Of a stretch of 64,000 nt of DNA, positions 32,945 through 40,218 are shown piece after piece. The position numbers and the translations under genes were made by a program. The stretch is from a virus. Numbering within the stretch: position 1 is the stretch's first letter; each line of letters starts with the position of its first letter. The notes under the pieces were generated by a model. The model had not been told where the DNA came from. It was given only the letters and a program-made list of their open reading frames with translations, and did not search any database. The stretch is taken from positions 23,558 through 87,557 of IMG/VR virus record IMGVR_UViG_3300017987_004587; one strand, written 5' to 3'.

Positions 32945-33133
32945 CTAACAACTAAAACGGCATCTTTTTCTTGTAGAAACCTTTTCAGGTTGTATTCTAA
33001 GATCTTCGAAAGATTCAGTAGTCAAATTGCCTTCAGTAGTTGCTATAAGTGTATCTCCTTCTTTAAATACAAGATCACTCTCACTAAGCAAATTGCCTTC
33101 AGAATCCTTAATTTGAAGTTTAGCTTTTTTCAT
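32945..33133 (-). CDS. Small hypothetical protein
   Basis: A 62-residue protein from MKKAKLQIKDSEGNLL, with GGAGAG upstream; the longer frame overlaps the preceding gene too far. Beta-rich N-terminus, basic Cys-containing tail RKRCRFSC. Confidence 0.6.
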   Translation of the reverse strand: MKKAKLQIKDSEGNLLSESDLVFKEGDTLIATTEGNLTTESFEDLRIQPEKVSTRKRCRFSC

Positions 33134-33554
33134 TCTTGTGTCTCTCCAATTGAACACAGTCTTCGCACAACCAAAGCCTAGTTTTTGAGGGACCAATAGA
33201 ATAACCCTCTGTCAGAGTCCCAATTCGTCCTACAACACTTTCTCGAATTTCAGGACTAGTTATTTTCTCAAGGTCAAGATCCTTAGGATGAACTCTCTCT
33301 TGATTTGTTATCACAAAATTTTGAGGTGCTACATCATAGGGAAGAAGAGGTTTTTCTTCACCGCATCTTTCACAATGTTCAGGTTTCTCTAAAAAACTAT
33401 GCTTCTTATCTTTTATCTTTTCCTGTGGAACATAAACAATGTAATTAACACCATCCTCTTCCCAGGTTACTGCTTCAAAATCTTCTGGACAACGCATAAA
33501 TTTCTGACCATCATAAGTCCTACCATCATGAAGTGTAATCTTTAAATTAATCAT
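33120..33554 (-). CDS. Hypothetical protein with zinc-ribbon-like Cys pairs
   Basis: A 144-residue protein. CERCGEEKPLLP (about 61) and WLCEDCVQLERH near the end can bind one zinc. The N-terminal half is beta-rich (LHDGRTYDGQKFM). Its start overlaps the stop of the interrupted gene upstream by four bases. Confidence 0.7.
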   Translation of the reverse strand: MINLKITLHDGRTYDGQKFMRCPEDFEAVTWEEDGVNYIVYVPQEKIKDKKHSFLEKPEHCERCGEEKPLLPYDVAPQNFVITNQERVHPKDLDLEKITSPEIRESVVGRIGTLTEGYSIGPSKTRLWLCEDCVQLERHKNEKS

Positions 33555-34030
33555 AATGTCTCCTTCAAAACGAATCTACGGGCCTTAAAAGGACCCTGCA
33601 GGGCCCACTGAAGAGAAAAAGTTATTTCTGTTTCTCTAGCAGTAAGTGCAGAACACTTAATTTGAAGATCAAAAGCAAATTTCCCATTTTCTTTGGGCTG
33701 GCCGAAAACATATAATTCAGGTTCTTCAATTAAGCGAGTACAATAAAATAAATGTCCATAAACTTCAAAGAGACTACCAGTCCCAAATAAAGTGCTTGAA
33801 TTCTTACCAAATTTTCGAAGAGCTACCACACTGGCGGAAGAACCTACAATAAAGCCCTCAAATTTTTCTAAGTGACTTTTGAGTTCAGAAGGGAGTATGG
33901 TGGTCGTCTCTTGTTCTCGAAGTTGCTCTAACCAAAAACTGTCAATTTGCTCTGACATCAAAGATACAAATTTATCGCAAGGTAGTGTGATTTGTTTTGC
34001 ATCTAAATTTATGAACTCAGCACAAAATAC
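33551..34030 (-). pseudogene. C-terminal part of a gene split by the IS element
   Basis: An open frame of about 160 codons (VFCAEFINLDAKQITL to RRFVLKETL) that begins in the left end of the IS200/IS605 element and has no convincing start of its own near that end. If the element is 1607 bases long, this frame joins in phase with the frame at 35638-35817. An internal start such as MSEQIDSFW could still give a shorter protein. No family is recognised; GFIVGSSASVVALRKFG and LFEVYGHLFYCTRL look folded. Confidence 0.5.
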
Positions 34031-34050
34031 CTTGGGTCTTGTACCCAAGG
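34030..34050. repeat. Left-end hairpin of the IS element
   Basis: CCTTGGGT-CTTGT-ACCCAAGG: an 8-base-pair stem with a five-base loop, right at the left boundary. The flank AAAATAC just outside would serve as target and TAM. Confidence 0.8.
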
Positions 34051-34060
34051 ATGAATGCGC

Positions 34061-34462
34061 TCACTTCTTCTTTTGTTCTTCAATATATTTCTTGATTGTT
34101 TCTTCATTAACTTGACCTACACCACCATAATAAGTGCTTTTTGACCATAAACCACTACCCCAGAATTTTTTACCTTTTAATTCAGGAAACAAAGTAAAAA
34201 TTTGAACCGCAGTGATACTTTTAATTGTTTTAACAATATTAACCGGGGTTACAAACGGGTCTATTTGTAAAAATATATGGACATGATCAGGCATAATTTC
34301 AATGTTTTCCACTAGCCACTTATAATTAATGCAAATTTCACCAATCAAATGTTTAAGATGTACTTCAATAGGTCCAACTAAAACTTGATGTCTAAACTTT
34401 GTACAAAATACAAGATGAAGACCAATTTGATGTACACAATGAGAAGATTTTATTAACTTCAT
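34061..34462 (-). CDS. tnpA: IS200-type Y1 transposase TnpA
   Basis: A 133-residue HUH single-strand transposase. MPDHVHIFLQ is the His-hydrophobic-His metal site, and the nucleophile is the Tyr in ETIKKYIEEQK near the C-terminus. Length is normal. It makes the single-strand cuts at the two hairpins. Appears intact. Confidence 0.93.
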   Translation of the reverse strand: MKLIKSSHCVHQIGLHLVFCTKFRHQVLVGPIEVHLKHLIGEICINYKWLVENIEIMPDHVHIFLQIDPFVTPVNIVKTIKSITAVQIFTLFPELKGKKFWGSGLWSKSTYYGGVGQVNEETIKKYIEEQKKK

Positions 34463-34513
34463 GTTTCTTCTTTTTAATCAGTAATTATTTACTAATTATA
34501 CAATTAATAAAGT

Positions 34514-35641
34514 ATGAAGAGAACAATTAAAATTCGAGTGACATCAGAAAGGCCAGAGGATCTTCTATCTCTTATGGAATCTTATAGTCAAATTTACCAA
34601 ATACATTCTAACTGGGCTTTTCAAAATAAAACCTACTCAAAACAAAAAGCACACGAATCTCTTTATCTAGATATCAGAAGATGTTATACAGATATACCAT
34701 CGGCCTTAATTCAATGTGCTAGAGATAATGCTCTAGAATCAGTCAAAGCAATTAAATTTAAAAGACAACCTAAACCTAAAAGATATGCCACTATCAGATA
34801 TGACCGCAGAACCGCAACTCTAAGAGGGGAGCAACTTACTATTTCTTCAATAGGTAAAAGACAAAAATTTATTTTGACTATACCAAATTATTTTAAAGAT
34901 ATTTTGAACACTTGGAAATTTACAGGTTGTACTTTGTCATATAATAAGAAAAAACAATTTTGGTGCCATTTGAACTTTGAAAAAGAATCTCCAAACAAAC
35001 AAACAGGTAAGGCTTTAGGCATTGACCTTGGCATTCATAATATGGCGATGACATCAGATGGAGATAAATTTTCAGGCAAAGAAGTTAAAGCCCACAGAAG
35101 ACGCTACCTTTACAATAGAAAAACCCTGCAGACAAAAGGCACTCCTTCAGCCAAAAGAAAGTTAAAACAACTTTCTGGTAAGGAGAAGCGGTTCAGTCAG
35201 CAGGTTAATCATAACATTTCAAAACAACTTGTTCATCTCCCAGTTTGTGTTCTTGTGTTAGAAGATTTGTCTAAGATAAATAAAAAGAAGGGTAAACATT
35301 ATAACAAACGCATTTCTGATTGGTCATTTGCGCAGCTTCAAAAGTTTATCTTCTATAAGGCTGAGGCTCTGGGTAAGACTGTTGTATTTGTTGATGCTAG
35401 ATATACGTCACAAAAGTGTAACTGTTGCGGATATGTCTCTAAAACAAATCGAAACAAAAACAAATTTACTTGTATTAAATGTGGTTACTCAGAACATGCT
35501 GATGTGAATGCTGCAAAGAACATCAAAGATAATTACAAACTCTCTACCCAAGTAGGTAGAGCAGGGTGCAGTCAATCACCCAAATGTAACACATCTTATG
35601 ATGTAGTTACAAGCCTTGGGTCTCGTACCCAAGGTAGTTGA
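34514..35641 (+). CDS. tnpB: TnpB RNA-guided nuclease of the IS element
   Basis: A 375-residue TnpB. The RuvC acidic residues are Asp171 (GIDLGIHNMAM), Glu250 (VLVLEDLSKI) and Asp330 (HADVNAAKNI). The zinc finger is Cys302, Cys305, Cys320 and Cys323. Length and catalytic set suggest it is active. TnpB cuts targets matching the sequence beside the right end, next to a TAM matching the left flank, which helps the element persist. Its 3' end overlaps the right hairpin. Confidence 0.93.
   Translation: MKRTIKIRVTSERPEDLLSLMESYSQIYQIHSNWAFQNKTYSKQKAHESLYLDIRRCYTDIPSALIQCARDNALESVKAIKFKRQPKPKRYATIRYDRRTATLRGEQLTISSIGKRQKFILTIPNYFKDILNTWKFTGCTLSYNKKKQFWCHLNFEKESPNKQTGKALGIDLGIHNMAMTSDGDKFSGKEVKAHRRRYLYNRKTLQTKGTPSAKRKLKQLSGKEKRFSQQVNHNISKQLVHLPVCVLVLEDLSKINKKKGKHYNKRISDWSFAQLQKFIFYKAEALGKTVVFVDARYTSQKCNCCGYVSKTNRNKNKFTCIKCGYSEHADVNAAKNIKDNYKLSTQVGRAGCSQSPKCNTSYDVVTSLGSRTQGS
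35500..35637 (+). ncRNA. Predicted omega RNA of TnpB
   Basis: By analogy with ISDra2 and related elements, the guide RNA covers the 3' end of tnpB and the right hairpin, with the guide drawn from the flank just outside: TAGTTGACTCTCACACTTTG (35635-35654). The extent on the left is a guess. Confidence 0.4.
35614..35634. repeat. Right-end hairpin of the IS element
   Basis: CCTTGGGT-CTCGT-ACCCAAGG, the partner of the left-end hairpin, differing at one loop base. Confidence 0.8.
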
Positions 35642-35817
35642 CTCTCACACTTTGCATGAGCAATTTTATCAGAGTGACGATGAAATAACCATCGCTTAAG
35701 AAATGTCCAAGGATAAAATGTTAGACGATAATGCCAAAAATGAAAACGAGGATGTTTCCACCAAGGACGCATCAGACTTAATAAATTAATTGCAATAAGT
35801 CTAAAGATCTCTCTCAT
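35638..35817 (-). pseudogene. N-terminal part of a gene cut by the IS element
   Basis: About 60 codons from MREIFRLIAINLL. The stretch KHPRFHFWHYRLTFYPWTFLKRWLF is typical of a small conserved phage protein that normally ends with a Cys-rich segment. Here the frame runs into the IS element. The ATG overlaps the upstream stop as ATGA. Either the small protein lost its end, or it was fused to the frame at 33551. Confidence 0.6.
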
Positions 35818-36251
35818 TTCTTGGAAGTTACCCCTTTTCGATGCATTTCCTGAAAATTATCAACAGGGTTAGAAGCAAGCCTTGCTAAATGCATCATTAA
35901 TCTAGGAGTCATTTCCTTTCGCCACACACGCCAAAGAATTGTTGAAGAAACTCCGAATAGCATCTCAAAACAAGAAGTCTGTGGACGGCCTTCTCTATCA
36001 AGAAAACATTGTTCAGTTTCATATTCAAAATCGGCTTCATACATTATTTTTTTGTAATCTTTGGAATCATGCTTAAGTTGCTGGGTGCCAAACCAGTCAC
36101 AAGAATCATCAAAGCCATCCTTCTCGGGATCTTTATGCCAAATAATTGCCATTGTCTCTCGGTAACCCTTTGGAAACATCTTCTCTTTACCAGGCCTATG
36201 TTTCCACCAAGGATATTTAATTTCAAGAACTCGAGTGTATGGATCATGCAA
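35814..36251 (-). CDS. Conserved phage hypothetical protein (MHDP family)
   Basis: A 145-residue protein, MHDPYTRVLEIKYPWW onwards, with AIIWHKDPEKDGFDDSCDWF near residue 40. I recall this opening and the IWHxDPExDGxDDSC block from many phage accessory regions, where the function is unknown. It is often followed, as here, by the KHPRFHFWH-type protein. Confidence 0.78.
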   Translation of the reverse strand: MHDPYTRVLEIKYPWWKHRPGKEKMFPKGYRETMAIIWHKDPEKDGFDDSCDWFGTQQLKHDSKDYKKIMYEADFEYETEQCFLDREGRPQTSCFEMLFGVSSTILWRVWRKEMTPRLMMHLARLASNPVDNFQEMHRKGVTSKK

Positions 36252-36271
36252 TAGAATACCCCTTTAATTTG

Positions 36272-36532
36272 TTAAAGATTATAGCGGTGCCGAACTAATT
36301 CAAGGTTTTCTGCAATTTCTTTTGCTGCTTCTTCTTTCATATTTGGGTAGTTCTTATGAATCGATTCTACTAAGGTTTTAATTTCGAGCAAAGAACCTTC
36401 TTTGAGAATATCAAATTCTTGGCGCATTCTTTTTAATTCCTGCCGTAATTGAGATATCTCGCTATCCATCTCTAATGCAATTGAAGCAATCCATTCTGAG
36501 CGTGTCATTTCACTAGCTTTTTCGTCTGGCAA
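36272..36532 (-). CDS. Small coiled-coil protein
   Basis: An 86-residue protein starting at a TTG: GGAG seven bases upstream decides this over the ATG at 36508, which has no site. Residues 20-85 form a long heptad-rich helix (ISQLRQELKRMRQEFDILK). Unknown function. Confidence 0.65.
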   Translation of the reverse strand: MPDEKASEMTRSEWIASIALEMDSEISQLRQELKRMRQEFDILKEGSLLEIKTLVESIHKNYPNMKEEAAKEIAENLELVRHRYNL

Positions 36533-36552
36533 GATTAATCTCCGCTATCATT

Positions 36553-36915
36553 TTAGATATTTTTGAATGAATTGGTATTAGACCACCCAAAAGGATAAGC
36601 TTTTGCTTCCGGCAACGCAGCCAAGATGTTCTGAACCCCTGATTTATTAAGGCTGTGTACCCATATCCTGGGAGGTTTAAAATGAGGATTTAATTCAAGC
36701 CATTGGGCTACTGCATAACCAGTCCCTACCCCAGATTCAACCATTTCTTTGCCCCCGAGATCATGATCAAGCCATAACTCATCCCATTGTTTTTCCTGAA
36801 GTTGTTCTATACAATCAGTAACAGTATCAACTATAACTACTGTACTTCCAATGAATTTCTGCCGAAATGCTTTGACACGTTCTGGATTATCTTCGAGTAT
36901 TAGAATCTGGGCCAT
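36553..36915 (-). CDS. Cyclic-phosphate processing receiver-like (cREC) protein
   Basis: A 120-residue receiver-fold protein. ILILEDNPERVKAFRQ, LWLDHDLGGKEM (about 48) and PPRIWVHSLNKSGVQNI fit the cREC group, which was predicted to act on cyclic-phosphate nucleotides or RNA ends rather than as a two-component regulator. In phages these may counter nucleotide-signalling defences or process RNA. I see the motifs; the function is from family knowledge and not tested. Confidence 0.75.
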   Translation of the reverse strand: MAQILILEDNPERVKAFRQKFIGSTVVIVDTVTDCIEQLQEKQWDELWLDHDLGGKEMVESGVGTGYAVAQWLELNPHFKPPRIWVHSLNKSGVQNILAALPEAKAYPFGWSNTNSFKNI

Positions 36916-36951
36916 TTTAAAACCTCTACTATTTTACAATTGAAACCAAGA

Positions 36952-37503
36952 TCAATCAACCAAATTAACAATCACTTTTCTATTCTTACTTAGCACATAA
37001 AAATGACTATTTAAATGCCCTTCAGGGAAGAGATCTAATCTACAAACCATAACAGATGACCAAAGTATGGCCATAAAACCATATTTAATAAGAGAAGGAC
37101 TCATAATTAAATCGAGTACATCCCTTCCAAATCTTCTAATGTCTGAATAGATCTTAGGGGTGAAAACACAAGCAATAACTCGTTCATCTTTTTCTTCGAT
37201 TTTAGCAAAAACATCTGATAAATTGTCTGGAGTGAGGGTTTTTAACTTCTGCTTCATAACAATATCATTGTCGGATATGCTTATTCGAACCTTGATTAAA
37301 TCAAGAAAATCTGGTGCTAAAATATCTAAAGGCCAAACAAATTGCTCTGAGTTAGTTTTAAGTCTTAAAATTAACTCAGAGTTGCTTGGAATCTTTTCGA
37401 CTAATTCATTCTTTTGTAATTGACGTGCTTGAGCAGGATATAGATCAATAAGTTCAGTAAGATTTGGTGCTAAAAGTTTAATTTTTGTGCTCGTGTTAGA
37501 CAT
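36952..37503 (-). CDS. Short protein related to the major capsid protein
   Basis: A 183-residue protein. The stretch DVFAKIEEKDERVIACVF followed by YSDIRRFGRDVLDL aligns with the capsid protein's DAFALIERHDLRVARLFF and YTDVRKFGRDILDI without gaps, and the match runs on through LIKYGFMAILWSSVMVCRL versus LLKTGLQANLWGAQLMVSR. An upstream VWPLDIL also matches VIFPLFEI. The N-terminal arm and extended loop of the capsid protein are lacking. It may be a minor capsid variant, an assembly regulator or an anti-capsid decoy. Its AT-rich composition differs from the capsid gene. Confidence 0.72.
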   Translation of the reverse strand: MSNTSTKIKLLAPNLTELIDLYPAQARQLQKNELVEKIPSNSELILRLKTNSEQFVWPLDILAPDFLDLIKVRISISDNDIVMKQKLKTLTPDNLSDVFAKIEEKDERVIACVFTPKIYSDIRRFGRDVLDLIMSPSLIKYGFMAILWSSVMVCRLDLFPEGHLNSHFYVLSKNRKVIVNLVD

Positions 37504-37699
37504 GGATAAGGCCTTCTAAAATAAGACGAAGTTATCTCACCTAACTAGGAGGCGGTCTAAAATCTTAACCAAACTTTGGTTAGTGCTAATTATACAAAGT
37601 GGGGTTAGTATAAGTTTGATGTTTTCACTTTAGGGTCTCCTTTCTCTGATGTCTTAACTGATCTATTTTTTGTACCCAGCATTGGGAGTGAATATTTCT
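37504..37699. other. Regulatory intergenic stretch, no gene
   Basis: No convincing gene. On the minus strand TTTGTATAAT (-10 box TATAAT at 37589-37594) could start transcription towards the capsid-like gene at 37503. A palindrome, TAACCAAA-C-TTTGGTTA (37566-37582), lies where the transcript would begin, as an operator would. The -35 region is weak. Confidence 0.4.
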
Positions 37700-37828
37700 T
37701 TATCTAATGTTTCTCTTATTTCTCCCATCGCCCACAATTTGCTTTCGCCTGCCCTCTGGCACATCAATCCAACAAAAGCATTCGCCGTCGCCGGAAGCAC
37801 GACTCCTGAAAACTATTACGTTTTCCAT
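37700..37828 (-). CDS. Very small hypothetical protein
   Basis: A 42-residue protein, MENVIVFRSRASGDGECFC onwards, ending GDGRNKRNIR. GGAGAGTTAAG before the ATG matches the island's stereotyped site. First of the higher-GC genes. Function unknown. Confidence 0.6.
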   Translation of the reverse strand: MENVIVFRSRASGDGECFCWIDVPEGRRKQIVGDGRNKRNIR

Positions 37829-37849
37829 CTTAACTCTCCTCTCCTACTG

Positions 37850-38047
37850 TTAAATTCCCCTTAGTGTCTGCTGATATGCAAGATTCTCCAAGCGCTCATC
37901 CTCCAGGGACTTCCGTGCAAGGTTAAGCCCATGTAGGATCAGCCGCTTCCTCTGGTGCTCTTTCGAGCAACAAGCGCAATCGTAGCCACCATAAAGAAGG
38001 TAGACCCTTGCAGATTCAAGATCGCTCCATGTTAGTGCTGTCTTCAT
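37850..38047 (-). CDS. Small hypothetical protein
   Basis: A 65-residue protein from MKTALTWSDLESARVY, with AGGG upstream. CACCSKEHQRKR could bind a metal; the rest is helical and charged. Island gene of unknown function. Confidence 0.6.
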   Translation of the reverse strand: MKTALTWSDLESARVYLLYGGYDCACCSKEHQRKRLILHGLNLARKSLEDERLENLAYQQTLRGI

Positions 38048-38058
38048 TGTACTTTTCC

Positions 38059-38256
38059 CTACAGTAGGTTTGGCCACACATCAGGAGCCTGACTCATTTT
38101 AGCCTGAATGTTGCGTCGTACCCTGTCAATGACTGGCCCTGGACCAGTCCGACGTCGAATCTCATCAATGGTACGAATCCTTCCACAAGAACGACATTGC
38201 CATAAATCGCCCCACGCTTTCTCCCACTGGATTTCTCCGCATTCGCATTCGTTCAT
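38059..38256 (-). CDS. Small zinc-ribbon protein
   Basis: A 65-residue protein: CECGEIQWEKAWGDLWQCRSCGRIR (residues 4-28, two Cys pairs) followed by a basic helix. GAGG upstream. Probably binds zinc and possibly nucleic acid. Confidence 0.65.
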   Translation of the reverse strand: MNECECGEIQWEKAWGDLWQCRSCGRIRTIDEIRRRTGPGPVIDRVRRNIQAKMSQAPDVWPNLL

Positions 38257-38290
38257 TGCACTTTACCTCAACTGTTCAAGTAAACTGCCT

Positions 38291-38500
38291 TCATTGCTTT
38301 TCGAACATTTTGTCTTTTGCCTGCTGCATGTCATCCAAAATAATTAAGATGTCCTCACAGACGGCAATCATCAGGTTTCGATTTTCTGCGGGAAGATCCT
38401 CCCACGGCACAGCCGTTTCGGGCCGGGTTTTGTACCCAAACTCCGGAGCCCGCTCTTCGTATCTCTTATGGAAAAACCTTGCCATTCGAACTGCGTTCAT
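38291..38500 (-). CDS. Conserved small phage protein
   Basis: A 69-residue protein from MNAVRMARFFHKRYEERAP. The blocks APEFGYKTRPETAVPWEDLP and NRNLMIAVCEDIL recall a short conserved protein common in phage and prophage accessory regions (function unknown). AGGAGAGTGAAG precedes the ATG. Confidence 0.7.
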   Translation of the reverse strand: MNAVRMARFFHKRYEERAPEFGYKTRPETAVPWEDLPAENRNLMIAVCEDILIILDDMQQAKDKMFEKQ

Positions 38501-38594
38501 CTTCACTCTCCTATTATCTTGCAACGTCTCTTGAAACCTGATATCATACTCCTGTCAACCAAACCCGGGCCTCAGCATCGTGCTGGGGCCTTCT

Positions 38595-38927
38595 TTATTG
38601 CTCTCGTACAGAACTGCCTTGCTCTTTTACGGAAGTGTATTGCAGATCCGCTGCAAACACAGCAAACGTGCGAGCCATCTCCAGAAGACGAGACTTGCAC
38701 CTCTCATAAATTACCGGTAGATCGTCGTCATTGTCCCATGTGTCATCGTTCTCCGAGTCCCAAATGACCTCGCGCCCCAACATGATTTGGAAGTAACCAG
38801 AACATGGGGCGCACAAGTAGGCGAACATTGGTGCCTCTCCGTTTACAGCAAAAAGATTCTCTTCGAATTCGTCCGCGAGAAGGTCAACTGCTCGCTCCAC
38901 TTCCTTGCGTAGTTCTTTGTATGCCAT
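38595..38927 (-). CDS. Hypothetical protein
   Basis: A 110-residue protein, MAYKELRKEVERAVDLLADEF onwards, with GGAGG upstream. CAPCSGYFQIML is a Cys pair; a WDSENDDTWDNDDDL acidic stretch follows. The tail EQGSSVREQ resembles other gene ends in the island. Confidence 0.68.
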   Translation of the reverse strand: MAYKELRKEVERAVDLLADEFEENLFAVNGEAPMFAYLCAPCSGYFQIMLGREVIWDSENDDTWDNDDDLPVIYERCKSRLLEMARTFAVFAADLQYTSVKEQGSSVREQ

Positions 38928-38973
38928 TACTCCTCCGTTGAACTGCCTTGCTTTTCGTCTGTTTTGTCTTCTT

Positions 38974-39366
38974 TCACTCTTTTGGTAAACTGCTCAATTG
39001 TGCTTTGGCCCAGGTCTTCCACTTGGCTGCGTGGCGTTTGAGTTTTGCCCTGGCCTCGGTCGCGGTCATGCCGTGGTCCCGACGGAAGCGGCGCCAGAGG
39101 GTGCGCCTATAATTCGTGTTGTCGCCTGGGGTCTGGATGTCATTCATGGCCCGGATGTACCACCACCCATCACCGTCCAGGATGGAACATCCATCCGGAT
39201 CGCCGTGTCTGTTCGCCGGACACCTCCTGCAATGATAAACGAACCCAGCCTCCGCCCGAAGACCACACACGCACGGACGACAAACGCTCTTACCCCGTGC
39301 GATAGCTTCGTATGCTGGCACCAATCGTTCTAGCACCAGTTCTGCAAACTTTTGTGTCTTAGTCAT
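38974..39366 (-). CDS. Cys-rich basic protein
   Basis: A 130-residue protein. Cysteines in VCRPCVCGLRAE and YHCRRCPAN with CSILDGDGWW suggest zinc binding. The C-terminal half is very basic with many Arg and Trp (RRTLWRRFRRDHGM), so nucleic-acid binding is plausible. AAGGA precedes the ATG. Its end is followed by a 17-codon open stretch ending KQGSSTEE, perhaps a frameshifted tail. Confidence 0.62.
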   Translation of the reverse strand: MTKTQKFAELVLERLVPAYEAIARGKSVCRPCVCGLRAEAGFVYHCRRCPANRHGDPDGCSILDGDGWWYIRAMNDIQTPGDNTNYRRTLWRRFRRDHGMTATEARAKLKRHAAKWKTWAKAQLSSLPKE

Positions 39367-39381
39367 TTTTTTATCCTTTTT

Positions 39382-39657
39382 TTAGTGCGAAAAGTTAAAT
39401 AAGAGCCGGTGAGCGGTGGCGTTTTCGCCGGCGCCATATCGCCCCATCGCCACGGAGCACCCCTCGCCGGGGCAAGCACTCCATTTCGTCCGGCCAAGGG
39501 ACTGGTGAGGAGCAAACCAGGCCGAAAGGCGCGGGCCGGATTTGAACCGGCTTGAGAGGTTGCTTCCACTATGCAACATGCTGGGGCAAAAATCCCTGTT
39601 CTCTCGGGCTGCAATTAATGCCCGCGTGTTCCCATCACGCCGCCGCGCCATCTTCAC
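39382..39657 (-). CDS. Doubtful ORF with a genuine-looking start
   Basis: A 91-codon frame, MARRRDGNTRALIAARENRD onwards. The stereotyped AGGAGAGTGAAG site before the ATG argues for translation. The content is low-complexity and basic, and it overlaps a tRNA-like fold. It may be a true small gene, or a remnant whose start survives. Confidence 0.35.
   Translation of the reverse strand: MKMARRRDGNTRALIAARENRDFCPSMLHSGSNLSSRFKSGPRLSAWFAPHQSLGRTKWSACPGEGCSVAMGRYGAGENATAHRLLFNFSH
39528..39649 (-). other. tRNA-like cloverleaf of 122 bases
   Basis: On the minus strand GGCGCGG (39649-39643) can pair with CCGCGCC (39534-39528), and GCCGG-TTCAAAT-CCGGC at 39551-39535 is a perfect T-arm. Two hairpins sit where D- and anticodon-arms would be, plus a large stem-loop region of about 50 bases. 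No regular anticodon loop with U33 is found and no CCA is encoded. It may be a decayed or intron-bearing tRNA, a tRNA mimic, or an old integration remnant. Confidence 0.35.
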
Positions 39658-39674
39658 TCTCCTGTCAAATTGCC

Positions 39675-39959
39675 TTATTCTCCTGTTATTGCATGATGGG
39701 CAGCGCCTGCTCTACACTTTGCACAATCACACCGCCATTCGAGTAAGGCTTTCAATCCTTCTTTGGTCATTTTCCACGACAAGGATTCTGGATATTGATG
39801 TCCGCATTTGACACATTCCCACAGCAGCCTTGCACCACTACGTTCAGCCGCGCATTCTACGTCTATATCTGCTGGATCATTGGACAATCGCCGTAGGCGC
39901 ATCAGCACTTCAAGCATCGCCGGATTCGGGTATTTACAACGATCAGGTTTACTTGGCAT
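39675..39959 (-). CDS. Small protein with zinc-ribbon-like Cys pairs
   Basis: A 94-residue protein from MPSKPDRCKYPNPAMLEV; AAGGAG lies eight bases upstream. CVKCGHQYPE and CDCAKCRAG (about 53-83) resemble a zinc ribbon. Island gene; the longer frame to 40058 overlaps the next gene and is not used. Confidence 0.65.
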   Translation of the reverse strand: MPSKPDRCKYPNPAMLEVLMRLRRLSNDPADIDVECAAERSGARLLWECVKCGHQYPESLSWKMTKEGLKALLEWRCDCAKCRAGAAHHAITGE

Positions 39960-40185
39960 TTGTTTGCTCCTTACTGAGAATGGATTTATACGGATCAGGA
40001 TACTCCTGCTCGTATTCCGCAAGCATTTCACGAGCGTGCGTTGCCGCATTTTTTGCACGTTCGATTACATCTTCCATGAAGACGCAGGTACCGTAAGGCC
40101 CAATATCCTCCAGGGCCTCAATCGTTTCCGATAGGATCGTCTTGAGGCGAATGCGCGGATCCTGGCGTCTTCTGTGTTTCAGCAT
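39949..40185 (-). CDS. Small helical protein
   Basis: A 78-residue protein, MLKHRRRQDPRIRLKTIL onwards, then an acidic helix (VIERAKNAATHAREMLAEYEQ). Overlaps the next gene start by 11 bases. Function unknown. Confidence 0.62.
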   Translation of the reverse strand: MLKHRRRQDPRIRLKTILSETIEALEDIGPYGTCVFMEDVIERAKNAATHAREMLAEYEQEYPDPYKSILSKEQTNAK

Positions 40186-40218
40186 CAAGTTTCCGTTTCA
40201 ATTGGACCGTATCTATTA

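Larger units (their letters stand above)
34031..35637. mobile_element. IS200/IS605-family element with divergent tnpA and tnpB
   Basis: Two imperfect palindromes of 21 bases with the same sequence except one base (34030-34050 and 35614-35634) bound a divergent tnpA (minus) and tnpB (plus). That is the IS605 arrangement. The element would transpose as a single strand by TnpA, with no target duplication. Exact ends are not fixed; the values given keep the flanking gene in phase. tnpB reads two codons past the right palindrome. Confidence 0.85.

Noticed and set aside
34483-34495. Late-motif-like site ATTATTTACTAAT before tnpB
   Set aside because: It lies only 19 bases from the start and inside a mobile element, so it is more likely chance in AT-rich DNA.
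39363-39614. Second overlapping minus-strand ORF of 83 codons
   Set aside because: No ribosome-binding site, and it lies in another frame of the doubtful ORF and tRNA-like region.
39528-39649. A functional tRNA gene
   Set aside because: No seven-base anticodon loop with U33 fits the fold, and the length is far above normal.
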